Positions 16,072-24,794 are shown, counted from the first letter of the stretch. The stretch: 64,000 nucleotides of DNA from Ruminococcus flavefaciens ATCC 19208 (GCF_000518765.1 NZ_KI912489.1:314652-378651); one strand, 5' to 3'. The notes: generated from the letters alone by a model not told the origin. Made by a program: numbers and translations.

Positions 16072-16845
16072 TCAATCTTCTATCTTCATAAAGCTGCACA
16101 TCACGCGGTTGAATGTGAACTGCTGTTCGAGGAAGGAATAATGTCCTGCATTTTCAAGCTTTACAAGACCTGCATCGGGTATGAGCTTCTCCATTTTCTC
16201 GCCGTCGGAGAGGGGAGTAGCTGTATCGTTAACGCCCCATACGAGCAGTGTGGGAGCTTTGATATTCGGCAGATAGGGCTCCAAGTCCTCGTTTACTACC
16301 TTTACCATGACCTGTCTCATCATAGGAGAGGCTGCGGCATAGTCGGCGCTGCCCATTTTCTTGCGGAAGTTTTCAAGCGCATCGGGGAAGAGCTTCTTCA
16401 CTATGCCCAGCGAGAGCACAGCCTTGCCCATTTTGTAATAGCGAGTGCGCCAGCTCTTTTTATTGGACTTTGGCGGCATGATGCCTGCGCTGTCCACGAG
16501 AATGACCTTTGTAACCTTGAAGGGCAGGTCATCGCGGCTGTGCATCTTGATTATTACTCGACCTCCGAAGCTGTGTCCGAGAAGCATTACTTCCTTTGTG
16601 TCGTAGTCTTTGAGGAAGTCGATGACGAACTGCACATAGGAGCTCACGTCCCATACTTCCTTTGGCTCTTCGCTCTTTCCGAAGCCCGGCATATCCATAG
16701 CAACAACCTTGTACTTTTTGGAGAGGAGCTCCATCATATTGGCGAAAAGGGTGATATTGCTGCCCCAGCCGTGAAGCAGTACGATAAGGTCGCCCTCGCC
16801 CTTTTCCTCGTAGTTTATCTTTAAACCGTTAACTGTCTTTATCAA
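16072..16845 (-). CDS. alpha/beta hydrolase
   Basis: About 257 aa from TTG 16845 (GGAG nine bases upstream); a further TTG 57 bases earlier has no site and lies almost on the predicted transcription start. Fold signatures are LLHGWGSN (oxyanion region), the nucleophile elbow LLGHSFGGR, the acid in LVWGVNDTATP and the histidine in ENAGHYSFLEQ, so the catalytic triad is intact. The substrate is unknown. As first gene ahead of murF and ddl it may serve the cell envelope, which is inference from position only. Confidence 0.9.
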   Translation of the reverse strand: MIKTVNGLKINYEEKGEGDLIVLLHGWGSNITLFANMMELLSKKYKVVAMDMPGFGKSEEPKEVWDVSSYVQFVIDFLKDYDTKEVMLLGHSFGGRVIIKMHSRDDLPFKVTKVILVDSAGIMPPKSNKKSWRTRYYKMGKAVLSLGIVKKLFPDALENFRKKMGSADYAAASPMMRQVMVKVVNEDLEPYLPNIKAPTLLVWGVNDTATPLSDGEKMEKLIPDAGLVKLENAGHYSFLEQQFTFNRVMCSFMKIED

Positions 16846-16919
16846 TTCTATTATCTCCGATAAAAATATTGTTTCTATATGATATACGGCATACAGCCGC
16901 AAATATACATATATAATCT

Positions 16920-16948
16920 ATTATATCACCTGCACTATTTTATGTCAA
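16920..16948 (-). promoter_or_regulatory. promoter of hydrolase-murF-ddl
   Basis: Minus-strand TTGACA (16948-16943), 17-bp spacer, TATAAT (16925-16920): full consensus. Confidence 0.88.
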
Positions 16949-16959
16949 CATTTATTTTT

Positions 16960-17158
16960 CCCTTAGCCCTTAGCCGTTAGCCTGTAGGGGCGCACAGTGT
17001 GCGCCCGTTTGGTGTGCGTCCGTATGTGCCTTACGATGAAAATAACATGAACGCACTCACGCGATGATATTTCCCTTTCGTCTGTTATCTCTCGCGGCTA
17101 AAAGCTAAAGTCCCAACGAAACTTTCACGCGGAGAGAGGGTGCGCAGGCTCTGCGCTG
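16960..17158. repeat. left arm of repeat array flanking the ATPase gene
   Basis: 7-nt units CCCTTAG, CCCTTAG, CCGTTAG, CCTGTAG (16960-16987) run into a TGTAGGGG palindrome (stem GGGCGCAC / GTGCGCCC, from 16983), then GTGCCTTACGATG. The 106-bp unit 17053-17158 follows; it is nearly identical in inverted orientation to 18434-18539, differing mainly at GAGAGAGGG versus GAGCAAGGG. Confidence 0.85.
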
Positions 17159-17230
17159 TAGGGGCGCACAGTGTGCGTCCGTTTGGTGTGCGCCCGTTTG
17201 GTGTGCGCCCGTATGTGCCTTACGATGAAA
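17157..17230. repeat. TGTAGGGG palindrome followed by short tandem repeats
   Basis: A second TGTAGGGG palindrome starts at 17157 and is followed by repeats of GTGTGCGNCCGTTTG (about 17171-17212), then GTATGTGCCTTACGATG as in the left arm at 17025-17040. Confidence 0.65.
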
Positions 17231-17264
17231 ATAACATGAACGCGCTGTTGGACGCCGTCCCCTG

Positions 17265-17372
17265 CACACATTCTTTCTTTCTTTCTTTCTTCCTTCCTTC
17301 TTTGACTATTATTCTATAAAATGCACTTTAACACTTTAAACAACTCAAGGTTGAAAGGAAGAAAGAAGGAAC
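17265..17372. repeat. polypyrimidine microsatellite and facing polypurine tract
   Basis: Iterated TTTC changing to TTCC (about 17271-17302) faces a GAAGGAAGAAAG-type tract at about 17354-17371. The two are roughly complementary and lie just beyond the ATPase stop codon, so they might form a hairpin in its transcript. No gene is seen between 17231 and 17376. Confidence 0.6.
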
Positions 17373-17376
17373 ATTT

Positions 17377-18348
17377 TCAAAGTTGCCAGAACCATATTTT
17401 TTCATATTTTGTTGCTTTAATACCCAATTCTTTTTTTACTTTCGTCAGAATATCATAGCTCACCCCCATTTTCTGCGCCTTATCCACAAGCACCTGAACG
17501 GCTTTCATTTCGCCGCCGCCCAGCTCCGCCATAAGGAACTCTCTTGCAAGGTCGGACTGTTTGGGCTGGGGAGTGCCCAGACCGAGGAGCATATTATCGG
17601 GGTCAGCCTCGCACTCGCCCTCGCAGGTAAAGGCATTATTCTCGCCGAGTCTGAACGCAATGGGCTTGCCCTCTCTGGCAAGGGAGCTCTTTATCTGCAT
17701 GACGATGCGCCTGTCGGGTTCGCGCTTGTCACGGGCTACCAGAAGAACGCTTCTTGCGGCGGCGGTAAGGTCGATAGAGCCCAGTCCGCGGTAAGCCGCC
17801 TTAGCTCCCATATTCTTGTTCATATGACCGATGAGGACTATAGCACAGCCGAACTGCTCAGCCATATTGGCAAGATAGCTCATAACGGGACGTATCTCGT
17901 TGGCGCGGTGCATATCCACATCAGCTCCGAGATAAGCCTGCAAGGGGTCGAGAATTACAAGACGTGCGTTGGTCAGCCTGAGAACTTCTTCAAGTCTGCC
18001 GTCAGTGATAGTCATAGGGTAGACGCTCTCGTCAACTCCGCTTATATAGCCGCAGTCCGCATCAGCCGCAAGGAGTCGGGGCTTGATAGTGTCCGCAAGA
18101 CCGTCCTCGGCAGTCTGAAAGATAACGGGCTGTGGGAACAGCTCCTTCCCCGTAACGGGGTCGTGAGTCTCACCTGTGACGGTTTTTCCGCGAGTGAGCG
18201 AAGCAGCTATATTCAGCGCAAGAGTAGTCTTTCCCTCACCGGGGTCGCCCTGAATGATAGTCACCTTGCCGAATGGGATATAGGGATACCACAGCCACTC
18301 AGTCTCGGCAGCCTCTATCTTTGCCATATTGTAAATTCCTGTTGCCAT
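17377..18348 (-). CDS. RepA/RecA-like AAA ATPase (plasmid or phage type)
   Basis: About 323 aa from ATG 18348, which has AAAGGAGG upstream. Single RecA-fold domain: Walker A QGDPGEGKTTLAL (about 33-45), the family's FQTAEDGLADTIKPRL segment, Walker B RLVILDPLQAYLG (about 129-141), a sensor-like VLIGHMNKNMG and an SLAREGKPIAFRL strand. The closest type I know is the AAA_25/RepA-like hexameric helicase group common on plasmids, phages and integrative elements. A C-terminal wHTH-like part (AQKMGVSYDILTKVKKELGI) may bind DNA. No primase, integrase or transposase lies beside it; inverted repeat arrays flank it. It may be a domesticated or stranded mobile-element gene. Confidence 0.85.
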   Translation of the reverse strand: MATGIYNMAKIEAAETEWLWYPYIPFGKVTIIQGDPGEGKTTLALNIAASLTRGKTVTGETHDPVTGKELFPQPVIFQTAEDGLADTIKPRLLAADADCGYISGVDESVYPMTITDGRLEEVLRLTNARLVILDPLQAYLGADVDMHRANEIRPVMSYLANMAEQFGCAIVLIGHMNKNMGAKAAYRGLGSIDLTAAARSVLLVARDKREPDRRIVMQIKSSLAREGKPIAFRLGENNAFTCEGECEADPDNMLLGLGTPQPKQSDLAREFLMAELGGGEMKAVQVLVDKAQKMGVSYDILTKVKKELGIKATKYEKIWFWQL

Positions 18349-18433
18349 AAAAATGACCTCCTTTAATTGGTTTTCACAATAGGGCATAAAAAATCGTTTT
18401 TTCAACGGAAAACCATTGAATATCGGAAAAATT

Positions 18434-18790
18434 CAGCGCAGAGCCTGCGCACCCTTGCTCCGCGTGAAAGTTTCGTTGGGACTTTAGCTTTTAGCCGCGA
18501 GAGATAACAGACGAAAGGGAAATATCATCGCGTGAGTGCAGAGCCTGCACACCCTTGCTCCGCGATATAGTCAACGCGAATTGCAGATAATATCCGCGAG
18601 GGGCAATAAACGAAAGGGAAATATCATCGCGTGAGCGCAGAGCCTGCGCCCCCTCTCTCCGCGATATAGTTAACGCGAATTGCTGATAATATCCGCGAGG
18701 GGCAATAAACGAAAGGGAAATATCATCGCGTGAGTGCGTTCTTGATATTTGCATCGTAAGGCACATACGGGCGCACACTGTGCGCCCCTA
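18434..18790. repeat. right arm of repeat array flanking the ATPase gene
   Basis: 18434-18539 is the inverted copy of 17053-17158. Two more related units of about 99 bp follow (about 18541-18737), each with a CCGCGAGGGGCAATAAACG core, and then the inverse of the left arm's CATCGTAAGGCAC / TGTAGGGG palindrome (ending near 18790). Unit junctions carry GCGCAG-AGC-CTGCGC or GTGCAG-AGC-CTGCAC hairpins. Confidence 0.85.
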
Positions 18791-18805
18791 CAGGCTGACG
18801 GCTCG

Positions 18806-18920
18806 GGACGTCGAGGACTTCCAACAGAAGCCGCGACCCTCTGTCAGCTTTGCTGACATCTCCCTACACTGTAGGGAGTCACCGTCCCCTACACTAACCA
18901 TTAATTACTAATCACTGAAC
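18806..18920. repeat. two-hairpin dispersed element plus heptamer tract
   Basis: Begins GGGACGTCGAGGACTTCC. Hairpins are TGTCAGC-TTT-GCTGACA (18842-18858) and CTCCCTACA-C-TGTAGGGAG (18860-18878), and it ends GTCCCCTACA. It continues as 7-nt units ACTAACC, ATTAATT, ACTAATC, ACTGAAC (18893-18920). Compared with 12678-12696, the second hairpin differs at two positions on both strands of the stem, so pairing is kept. Confidence 0.75.
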
Positions 18921-18923
18921 GGC

Positions 18924-18952
18924 TTGCAATTTCACTTATTATATGTTATAAT
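18924..18952 (+). promoter_or_regulatory. promoter of the activase-dehydratase-psd unit
   Basis: TTGCAA 18924-18929, 17-bp spacer, TATAAT 18947-18952. Confidence 0.75.
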
Positions 18953-19011
18953 GTAAAGATAGCGGCGGAACGCAGGTATCCGCCATATGATTACTTCTAC
19001 TGAGGTGTAAA

Positions 19012-21984
19012 ATGTCAAATAAATATTCACTGGGCATTGATGTGGGTTCGACCACGGTAAAAACGGTCATAACTGACGCTGAAAACAATATCATTTACTC
19101 GAAATACCAGCGTCATCTTTCCAAAGTCAAGGAAACTGTCACAGACCAGCTCAAGATAATACAGGCGGACTATCCCGATGAGGAATTCACAGTCTGCATC
19201 ACAGGCTCGGCAGGTCTCGGACTTGCCAATTCTGCGGATATACCCTTCGTTCAGGAGGTACACGCTGCTTTCCTTGCAGTTAAGGAGAAACAGCCCGATG
19301 CTGACGCAGTTATCGAGCTTGGCGGCGAGGACGCAAAGATAATCTTCCTCACAGGCGGAGTAGAACAGCGTATGAACGGTACCTGTGCAGGCGGTACAGG
19401 TGCATTCATCGACCAGATGGCAACACTTCTCGGCATTACAGCCGATGAGCTTGACGAGCTCTCTCTCCACGCTCAGAAGATACACCCTATAGCTTCGCGC
19501 TGCGGAGTATTCGCAAAGTCCGATATACAGCCTCTCCTCAATCAGGGAGCAAGGCGCGAGGACGTTGCCGCAAGTATCTTTCAGGCAGTTGTTGACCAGA
19601 CCGTTTCGGGACTGGCTCAGGGACGTACTATCGAGGGAAAAGTCCTTTTCCTCGGCGGTCCGCTGTTCTTCTTAAAGGGACTGAAAAAGGCTTTCGTAAG
19701 GACTCTCGGGCTCGATGAGGAACACGCTGTATTTCCGCAGGAGGCTCCCGTATTCGTGGCTTACGGCTGCGCACTGTATGCAGCTAAGGCTGCGGAAGCG
19801 TACAAGATAGGCGATATGATCGAGAAGATACTTAATGCAAAGACTTCGGACGCTATAGTTACAGGCGAACCCCTTTTCCGTTCGCACTCAGAGTATGACG
19901 AGTTCATTGACCGCCACAAGAAGTTCGACTTAGGATATGCCGATATACGTACATATAAGGGCGACGCTTATCTCGGTATAGACGCAGGATCTACAACTAC
20001 CAAGCTTGTGCTCATAACCGATGACGGACGTATGCTCTACAATCATTATTCCTCAAATCAGGGACAGCCTCTCGACAAGATAGCCGACCAGCTCAGACGC
20101 ATCTATTCGGCTATGAACCCCGATATAACCATAAAGGGTTCGGCAGTTACGGGCTACGGCGAGGACCTCATAAAGGCAGGTCTTTCCGTTGACCACGGCA
20201 TAGTTGAGACAGTTGCCCACTTCAAGGCTGCGGCATATTTCTGTCCCGATGTTGATTTTATCATTGATATCGGCGGACAGGACATCAAGTGCTTCAAGAT
20301 AAAGAACAAGAGCATCGACAGCATCATGCTCAACGAGGCTTGTTCCTCGGGCTGCGGCTCTTTCATACAGACATTCGCAATGGCTCTCGGCTACGATATC
20401 TCCGAGTTCTCACAGCTTGGACTCTTCGCAGAGCACCCTGTTGACCTTGGCTCACGCTGTACCGTATTCATGAACAGCTCGGTAAAACAGGCTCAGAAGG
20501 ACGGTGCTACCGTTGAGGATATCTCCGCAGGACTTTCATCGTCTATCATCAAGAACGCCATTTACAAGGTCATACGTGCTAATTCTCCCGATGATCTGGG
20601 CAGGAACATCGTAGTACAGGGCGGTACCTTCCTCAATGATGCAGTCCTCCGCTCGTTCGAGAAGGAGCTTGGCAGAAACGTTATCCGTCCTGCTATTTCG
20701 GGACTTATGGGAGCATTCGGCTGCGCACTCTACGCAAAGGAACGCGCAAATGGTGAGGCTTCAAAGCTTATCTCTGCCGAGGAGCTCGAAAACTTCACAT
20801 ACGAGTCACGTTCGGCTAACTGCGGCGGCTGTACCGCACACTGTCAGCTGAATATCATCAACTTCGGCAAGGGCAGACGCTTCATTTCGGGCAACCGCTG
20901 TGAAAAGGGCGGCGGCATCGCCAACAGGAACACAGTCCCAAATCTTTACGAATTCAAGTACGACAGTATCCTCAATACCGTAAAGACTCACCAGCCAAAG
21001 CGTTTCCGCGGCACAGTGGGACTTCCCCTTGCACTGGGCTTCTACGAGCAGCTCCCCTTCTGGCATATGCTGTTCACTACTCTCGGCTTCAGGACTGTCA
21101 TATCCGATGAGAGCTCCCGTGATATGTACTATCTCGGTCAGCACACTATTCCCTCGGATACGGTATGCTACCCTGCAAAGCTGGCTCACGGACATATCGA
21201 GTGTCTCCTCGATAAGGGCGTGGATTTCATATTCTACCCCTGCATGAGCTATAACCTTGACGAGGGCGGCAGCGATAACCACTTCAACTGCCCTGTTGTA
21301 GCCTACTATCCCGAGCTTCTCCTTGCAAACAACCCAAGACTCAACAATAAGAACTTCGTTCACCCCTACCTTGACCTGAACATCAGAAAGAACGTAATAA
21401 AGGTACTGGGACAGGTGCTTGGCAAGTACAATGTCAAGGGCAAGATACCCGATGCAGTTGATAAGGCTTACGAAGCCCTTGAAAAGTATCACAACTCCGT
21501 CACACGCAAGGCTATGGAGATAATAGATCAGGCAAGAGCCGAGGGACGCAAGATAATCGTCATTGCAGGCAGACCCTATCATATCGACAAGGAGATAAAC
21601 CACGGCATACACAAGCTCGTATCAAGCCTCGGCATGGCTGTAATAACCGAGGACAGCGTTGCAGGTCTTGCAAGAACACCAAAGCTTGGGGTACTCAATC
21701 AGTGGACTTATCATTCGAGACTTTACCGCGCAGCCAAGTATGTTACCACACAGCCCGATATGCAGCTCATACAGCTTGTATCCTTCGGCTGCGGCATCGA
21801 CGCAGTTACGGGCGATGAGGTGAGACATATCCTCGAAAGCCGCGGTAAGCTCTATACACAGCTTAAAATCGACGAGATAAACAATCTCGGCGCGGCAAGG
21901 ATAAGACTGAGAAGCCTTGTTGCCGCTATGGAGCAGGCAGAGCAGAAGCCTGCCAAAAAGCCCGAGGTACAGCCTGTAGTATAA
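19012..21984 (+). CDS. acyl-CoA dehydratase activase-related protein (two BadF/HgdC-type ATPase domains plus DUF2229)
   Basis: 990 aa. Two ASKHA ATPase domains are in tandem: the first starts YSLGIDVGSTTVKTV with the cluster cysteines in NGTCAGGTGAFIDQM and ASRCGVFAKS; the second starts YLGIDAGSTTTKLV with NEACSSGCGSFIQTF and GSRCTVFMNS. A Cys-rich stretch (SANCGGCTAHCQLN...NRCEKGG, about 600-630) and a DUF2229 part (GLPLALGFYEQLPFWHMLFT) follow. Such activases use ATP to push an electron from a [4Fe-4S] cluster into a dehydratase partner. In many Firmicutes this protein and the next are one chain of about 1,400 aa; here they are separate genes. The substrate is unknown. GAGGTG precedes ATG. 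Confidence 0.93.
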   Translation: MSNKYSLGIDVGSTTVKTVITDAENNIIYSKYQRHLSKVKETVTDQLKIIQADYPDEEFTVCITGSAGLGLANSADIPFVQEVHAAFLAVKEKQPDADAVIELGGEDAKIIFLTGGVEQRMNGTCAGGTGAFIDQMATLLGITADELDELSLHAQKIHPIASRCGVFAKSDIQPLLNQGARREDVAASIFQAVVDQTVSGLAQGRTIEGKVLFLGGPLFFLKGLKKAFVRTLGLDEEHAVFPQEAPVFVAYGCALYAAKAAEAYKIGDMIEKILNAKTSDAIVTGEPLFRSHSEYDEFIDRHKKFDLGYADIRTYKGDAYLGIDAGSTTTKLVLITDDGRMLYNHYSSNQGQPLDKIADQLRRIYSAMNPDITIKGSAVTGYGEDLIKAGLSVDHGIVETVAHFKAAAYFCPDVDFIIDIGGQDIKCFKIKNKSIDSIMLNEACSSGCGSFIQTFAMALGYDISEFSQLGLFAEHPVDLGSRCTVFMNSSVKQAQKDGATVEDISAGLSSSIIKNAIYKVIRANSPDDLGRNIVVQGGTFLNDAVLRSFEKELGRNVIRPAISGLMGAFGCALYAKERANGEASKLISAEELENFTYESRSANCGGCTAHCQLNIINFGKGRRFISGNRCEKGGGIANRNTVPNLYEFKYDSILNTVKTHQPKRFRGTVGLPLALGFYEQLPFWHMLFTTLGFRTVISDESSRDMYYLGQHTIPSDTVCYPAKLAHGHIECLLDKGVDFIFYPCMSYNLDEGGSDNHFNCPVVAYYPELLLANNPRLNNKNFVHPYLDLNIRKNVIKVLGQVLGKYNVKGKIPDAVDKAYEALEKYHNSVTRKAMEIIDQARAEGRKIIVIAGRPYHIDKEINHGIHKLVSSLGMAVITEDSVAGLARTPKLGVLNQWTYHSRLYRAAKYVTTQPDMQLIQLVSFGCGIDAVTGDEVRHILESRGKLYTQLKIDEINNLGAARIRLRSLVAAMEQAEQKPAKKPEVQPVV

Positions 21985-22018
21985 GCTCGGGCTATGAAGA
22001 TGATATATGGAGGTTTTT

Positions 22019-23248
22019 ATGCCTGAATATGCAAAATTTACCGAGGATATGATAAAAACTCACACTATCCTCGTTCCCGATATGCTGCCCATACACTTCA
22101 AGATGCTCATTGCTATCTTTGAAGCCAAGGGCTATAAACTGGAGCTGCTGACAAACGACTCCCGTGCAGTGGTCGATGAGGGACTGAAAAACGTACACAA
22201 TGATGCCTGCTATCCCGCGCTCCTCGTTATAGGACAGTTCATGGACGCACTGAAAAGCGGCAAATACGACCCTGACAGGACAGCTCTCCTCATCACCCAG
22301 ACAGGCGGCGGCTGCCGTGCATCGAACTATATCCACCTGCTGAGAAAGGCTGTTGCCAAGAACTATCCTCAGATACCCGTTGTATCACTTAATTTCAGCG
22401 GACTTGAAAAGGACAGTGCTTTCAGGATAACTGCGCCCATGTTCATGCAGATGCTGTATGCAGTGCTCTACGGCGACCTGCTCATGACCTGCTATAACAA
22501 GTGCAGAGCCTATGAGATAAACAAGGGCGAGTCAAGGAAGATGCTGGACAAATGGCACCGCAGACTGTGCAATATCTTCCGCAAGGGCAGCAAGATGTTC
22601 CTGAAAACAAAGAAGATATACAGGGATATACTCGACGATTTCGCCACTATCGAGCTTAGCAGCGAGAAAAAGATCAGAGTCGGCATAGTGGGTGAGATAT
22701 ACGTTAAATATTCGCCCCTTGCCAACAACCACCTTGAGGACTTCCTCATATCCGAGGGCTGTGAGCCTGTAGTTCCGTCCCTTCTGGAATTCGTTATGTA
22801 CTGCGCCGCAGGAACCTTCAACGATGCCAAGATATACGACCATACCACAAAGCAGTCCATATTCAACAAGATAGGCTATAAGCTCATCTACGCAAAGCAG
22901 AAGGAGCTCATCAAGGTAATGAAGGAGCAGGGAAGCTTTGAGCCTCTCCACGACTTCGAGCACCTGAGAAAGCTTGCTGACAAGTATATAAATCAGGGCG
23001 TTGTAATGGGAGAGGGCTGGCTCATACCCGCTGAAATGGCTGCGCTTGCAAAGTCCGGCGTTGAGAATATCATCTGCACTCAGCCCTTCGGCTGTCTGCC
23101 GAACCATATCGTTGCAAAGGGTATGTCAAGAGCTATCAAGCAGGACAACCCAAATGCAAATATCGTTGCTATAGACTATGACCCGGGTGCTACGAGGGTA
23201 AATCAGGAGAACAGAATAAAACTCATGCTCGCAAATGCCCGTCTGTGA
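22019..23248 (+). CDS. 2-hydroxyacyl-CoA dehydratase-like protein, partner of the preceding activase
   Basis: About 409 aa from ATG 22019, chosen because GGAGG lies just upstream; an ATG at 22007 overlaps that site. It matches the C-terminal part of the fused 1,400-aa activase/dehydratase proteins (990 + 409 residues gives that length). Conserved Cys-containing motifs: NDACYPALLVIGQFM, TGGGCRASNY, CTQPFGCLPNHIVAKGM; the last two are expected to hold an iron-sulfur cluster. The gap to the activase is 34 bp with a good ribosome site, so the split looks like a true gene boundary rather than a sequencing frameshift. Confidence 0.9.
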   Translation: MPEYAKFTEDMIKTHTILVPDMLPIHFKMLIAIFEAKGYKLELLTNDSRAVVDEGLKNVHNDACYPALLVIGQFMDALKSGKYDPDRTALLITQTGGGCRASNYIHLLRKAVAKNYPQIPVVSLNFSGLEKDSAFRITAPMFMQMLYAVLYGDLLMTCYNKCRAYEINKGESRKMLDKWHRRLCNIFRKGSKMFLKTKKIYRDILDDFATIELSSEKKIRVGIVGEIYVKYSPLANNHLEDFLISEGCEPVVPSLLEFVMYCAAGTFNDAKIYDHTTKQSIFNKIGYKLIYAKQKELIKVMKEQGSFEPLHDFEHLRKLADKYINQGVVMGEGWLIPAEMAALAKSGVENIICTQPFGCLPNHIVAKGMSRAIKQDNPNANIVAIDYDPGATRVNQENRIKLMLANARL

Positions 23249-23269
23249 GAACAAGCGAGGAGCTGTAAC

Positions 23270-24133
23270 ATGATAAAAACAAGAAACGGCGATGTCATCG
23301 TCACCAACGAAAAACAGAACAAGCTGCTGAAAAAGCTTTACGGCTGTTCACTTGGACGAGTTGTACTGAAAATTCTTACTGCTCCCTGCATATCAAAGGC
23401 AGCAGGAGCGTTCATGGATTCAAGGGCTTCAAAGCTCCTTATAAAGCCTTTTATCAAGAGAAGCGGCATTGATACCTCACAGTATGTGATGCGTGATTTC
23501 CGCTCGTACAATGACTTCTTCACCCGTCATGTAAAGCAGGGGAAGCGTCCTGTTGATTTCAGACCCGATCATCTTATAAGCCCTTGCGACGCAAAGCTTA
23601 CGGCTCATAAGATATCAAAGAACAGCATCTTCCGCATCAAGGGCTCACGCTACAGAGTAAGTGACCTTTTGCAGAACGAATTCCTTGCAAAGCGTTTCTG
23701 CGGCGGATACTGCCTTATATTCCGTCTCGAGGTCGATGATTACCACCGCTACTGCTATATCGACAACGGTACAAAGACCGGTAATACCTTTATCCCCGGC
23801 GAGCTTCACACCGTAAATCCCATAGCTCTTGAAAGATACAACATATACAAGCGCAACTGCCGCGAGTATACAGTGCTCCATACCGAGAATTTCGGCGATG
23901 TGGTACAGATAGAGGTGGGAGCTATGATGGTTGGACGAATAGTCAATAACCACGGCGAAGCAAGCTTCCGCAGAGGCGAGGAAAAGGGCAGATTTGAGTT
24001 CGGCGGCTCTACTATTGTAATGCTCTTCGGCAGGGACAGTATCAGCGTGGACTATGATATACTGCGAAATTCAGCCGAGGGTATCGAGACTGTGGTAAAG
24101 CTCGGAGAAAAAATAGGAAAGGCAGGAGAATGA
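23270..24133 (+). CDS. psd: phosphatidylserine decarboxylase
   Basis: 287 aa, class II-like length. It decarboxylates phosphatidylserine to phosphatidylethanolamine at the membrane using a pyruvoyl group. Motifs: RDFRSYNDFFTRHVK, the conserved SPCDAKL, VDDYHRYCYID with the His of the active site, and the C-terminal self-cleavage site FEFGGSTIVMLF, where the Gly-Ser bond breaks so that Ser becomes pyruvoyl. The start has GAGGAGC upstream. It follows the dehydratase by 21 bp. No pss gene is visible here. Confidence 0.95.
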   Translation: MIKTRNGDVIVTNEKQNKLLKKLYGCSLGRVVLKILTAPCISKAAGAFMDSRASKLLIKPFIKRSGIDTSQYVMRDFRSYNDFFTRHVKQGKRPVDFRPDHLISPCDAKLTAHKISKNSIFRIKGSRYRVSDLLQNEFLAKRFCGGYCLIFRLEVDDYHRYCYIDNGTKTGNTFIPGELHTVNPIALERYNIYKRNCREYTVLHTENFGDVVQIEVGAMMVGRIVNNHGEASFRRGEEKGRFEFGGSTIVMLFGRDSISVDYDILRNSAEGIETVVKLGEKIGKAGE

Positions 24134-24134
24134 T

Positions 24135-24776
24135 ATGAAGAGATTACCGTTACTGCTTCTTGCAGGTGCGATGCTGTTTTCTATGACAGGCTGTCTTGAG
24201 CCCGACAAAAAGCACGATATCCCCTTTGAGGTCGCACCGAAGGTAGAGCCTCATACTGCTCCTGCTGGTACTTTCGATGTTGATGCGGTAAGAAGTATGA
24301 TAACCATAAAGGGTCAGCACTTATACCTGCCTCAGCTTATCGACGAGCTTGGCGACAAATGGGAATTCAGATACTACGACAGAAAGGACTACGGTCTTAA
24401 AGAGGGAAGCGGTCTCGCCACACTTTATTATAACGGTGTGGAAATGGGTACCGTATCCCTTGAAAACTGCTATACAGGCAGAGAGCAGGACAGCGTTATC
24501 TACAGCGTTGCCATAAAGACAAGCGACAGCGATATCTACGGCATAACTCCTATGGTTTCGACTATAGCCGATGTTGAATCCCTTATCGGTCAGCCCGATA
24601 CTGTTGACATGGTGGAAATGCCCTATACCCATATCTATCACTACGGTATCAATATCGGCGAGGACGCGCAGGGAATACTCCGAGGACATACTATCGCAGT
24701 ATCCTTCAATGAGCAGGGCATAGTTGATCTGGTGAGCATAACCTATTCCGACCTTACTCAGCAGTCGCAGGAATAA
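24135..24776 (+). CDS. lipoprotein of unknown function
   Basis: 213 aa. A lipoprotein signal ends in FSMTGC (Cys20). The mature part is a mixed alpha/beta domain with TIKGQHLYLPQLIDELGDKWEFRY and IADVESLIGQPD, a helix-turn pattern reminiscent of small BamE/SmpA-like or PepSY-like lipoproteins, but I cannot assign a family. Its ATG begins two bases after the psd stop codon, so it is co-transcribed and probably translationally coupled with psd. It is the last gene before the ylxM promoter. Confidence 0.85.
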   Translation: MKRLPLLLLAGAMLFSMTGCLEPDKKHDIPFEVAPKVEPHTAPAGTFDVDAVRSMITIKGQHLYLPQLIDELGDKWEFRYYDRKDYGLKEGSGLATLYYNGVEMGTVSLENCYTGREQDSVIYSVAIKTSDSDIYGITPMVSTIADVESLIGQPDTVDMVEMPYTHIYHYGINIGEDAQGILRGHTIAVSFNEQGIVDLVSITYSDLTQQSQE

Positions 24777-24794
24777 ATTTATTTCATTTACCAC

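Noticed and set aside
16141..16824. Plus-strand frame of 227 codons
   Set aside because: Antisense to the alpha/beta hydrolase, whose catalytic motifs are clear; no start signals.
18491..18778. A 95-codon minus-strand frame containing three near-identical 33-residue repeats
   Set aside because: It lies wholly inside the non-coding repeat array; the frame stays open because the units are about 99 bp, a multiple of three. No ribosome site, and the same units elsewhere are out of frame.
20806..21612. Minus-strand frame of 268 codons
   Set aside because: Fully antisense to the activase gene, with no ribosome site and no recognisable motif.
21960..22030. Sequencing frameshift splitting a single activase/dehydratase gene
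   Set aside because: The second gene has its own GGAGG and ATG after a 34-bp gap, and the first ends in a low-complexity tail; a true boundary is simpler.
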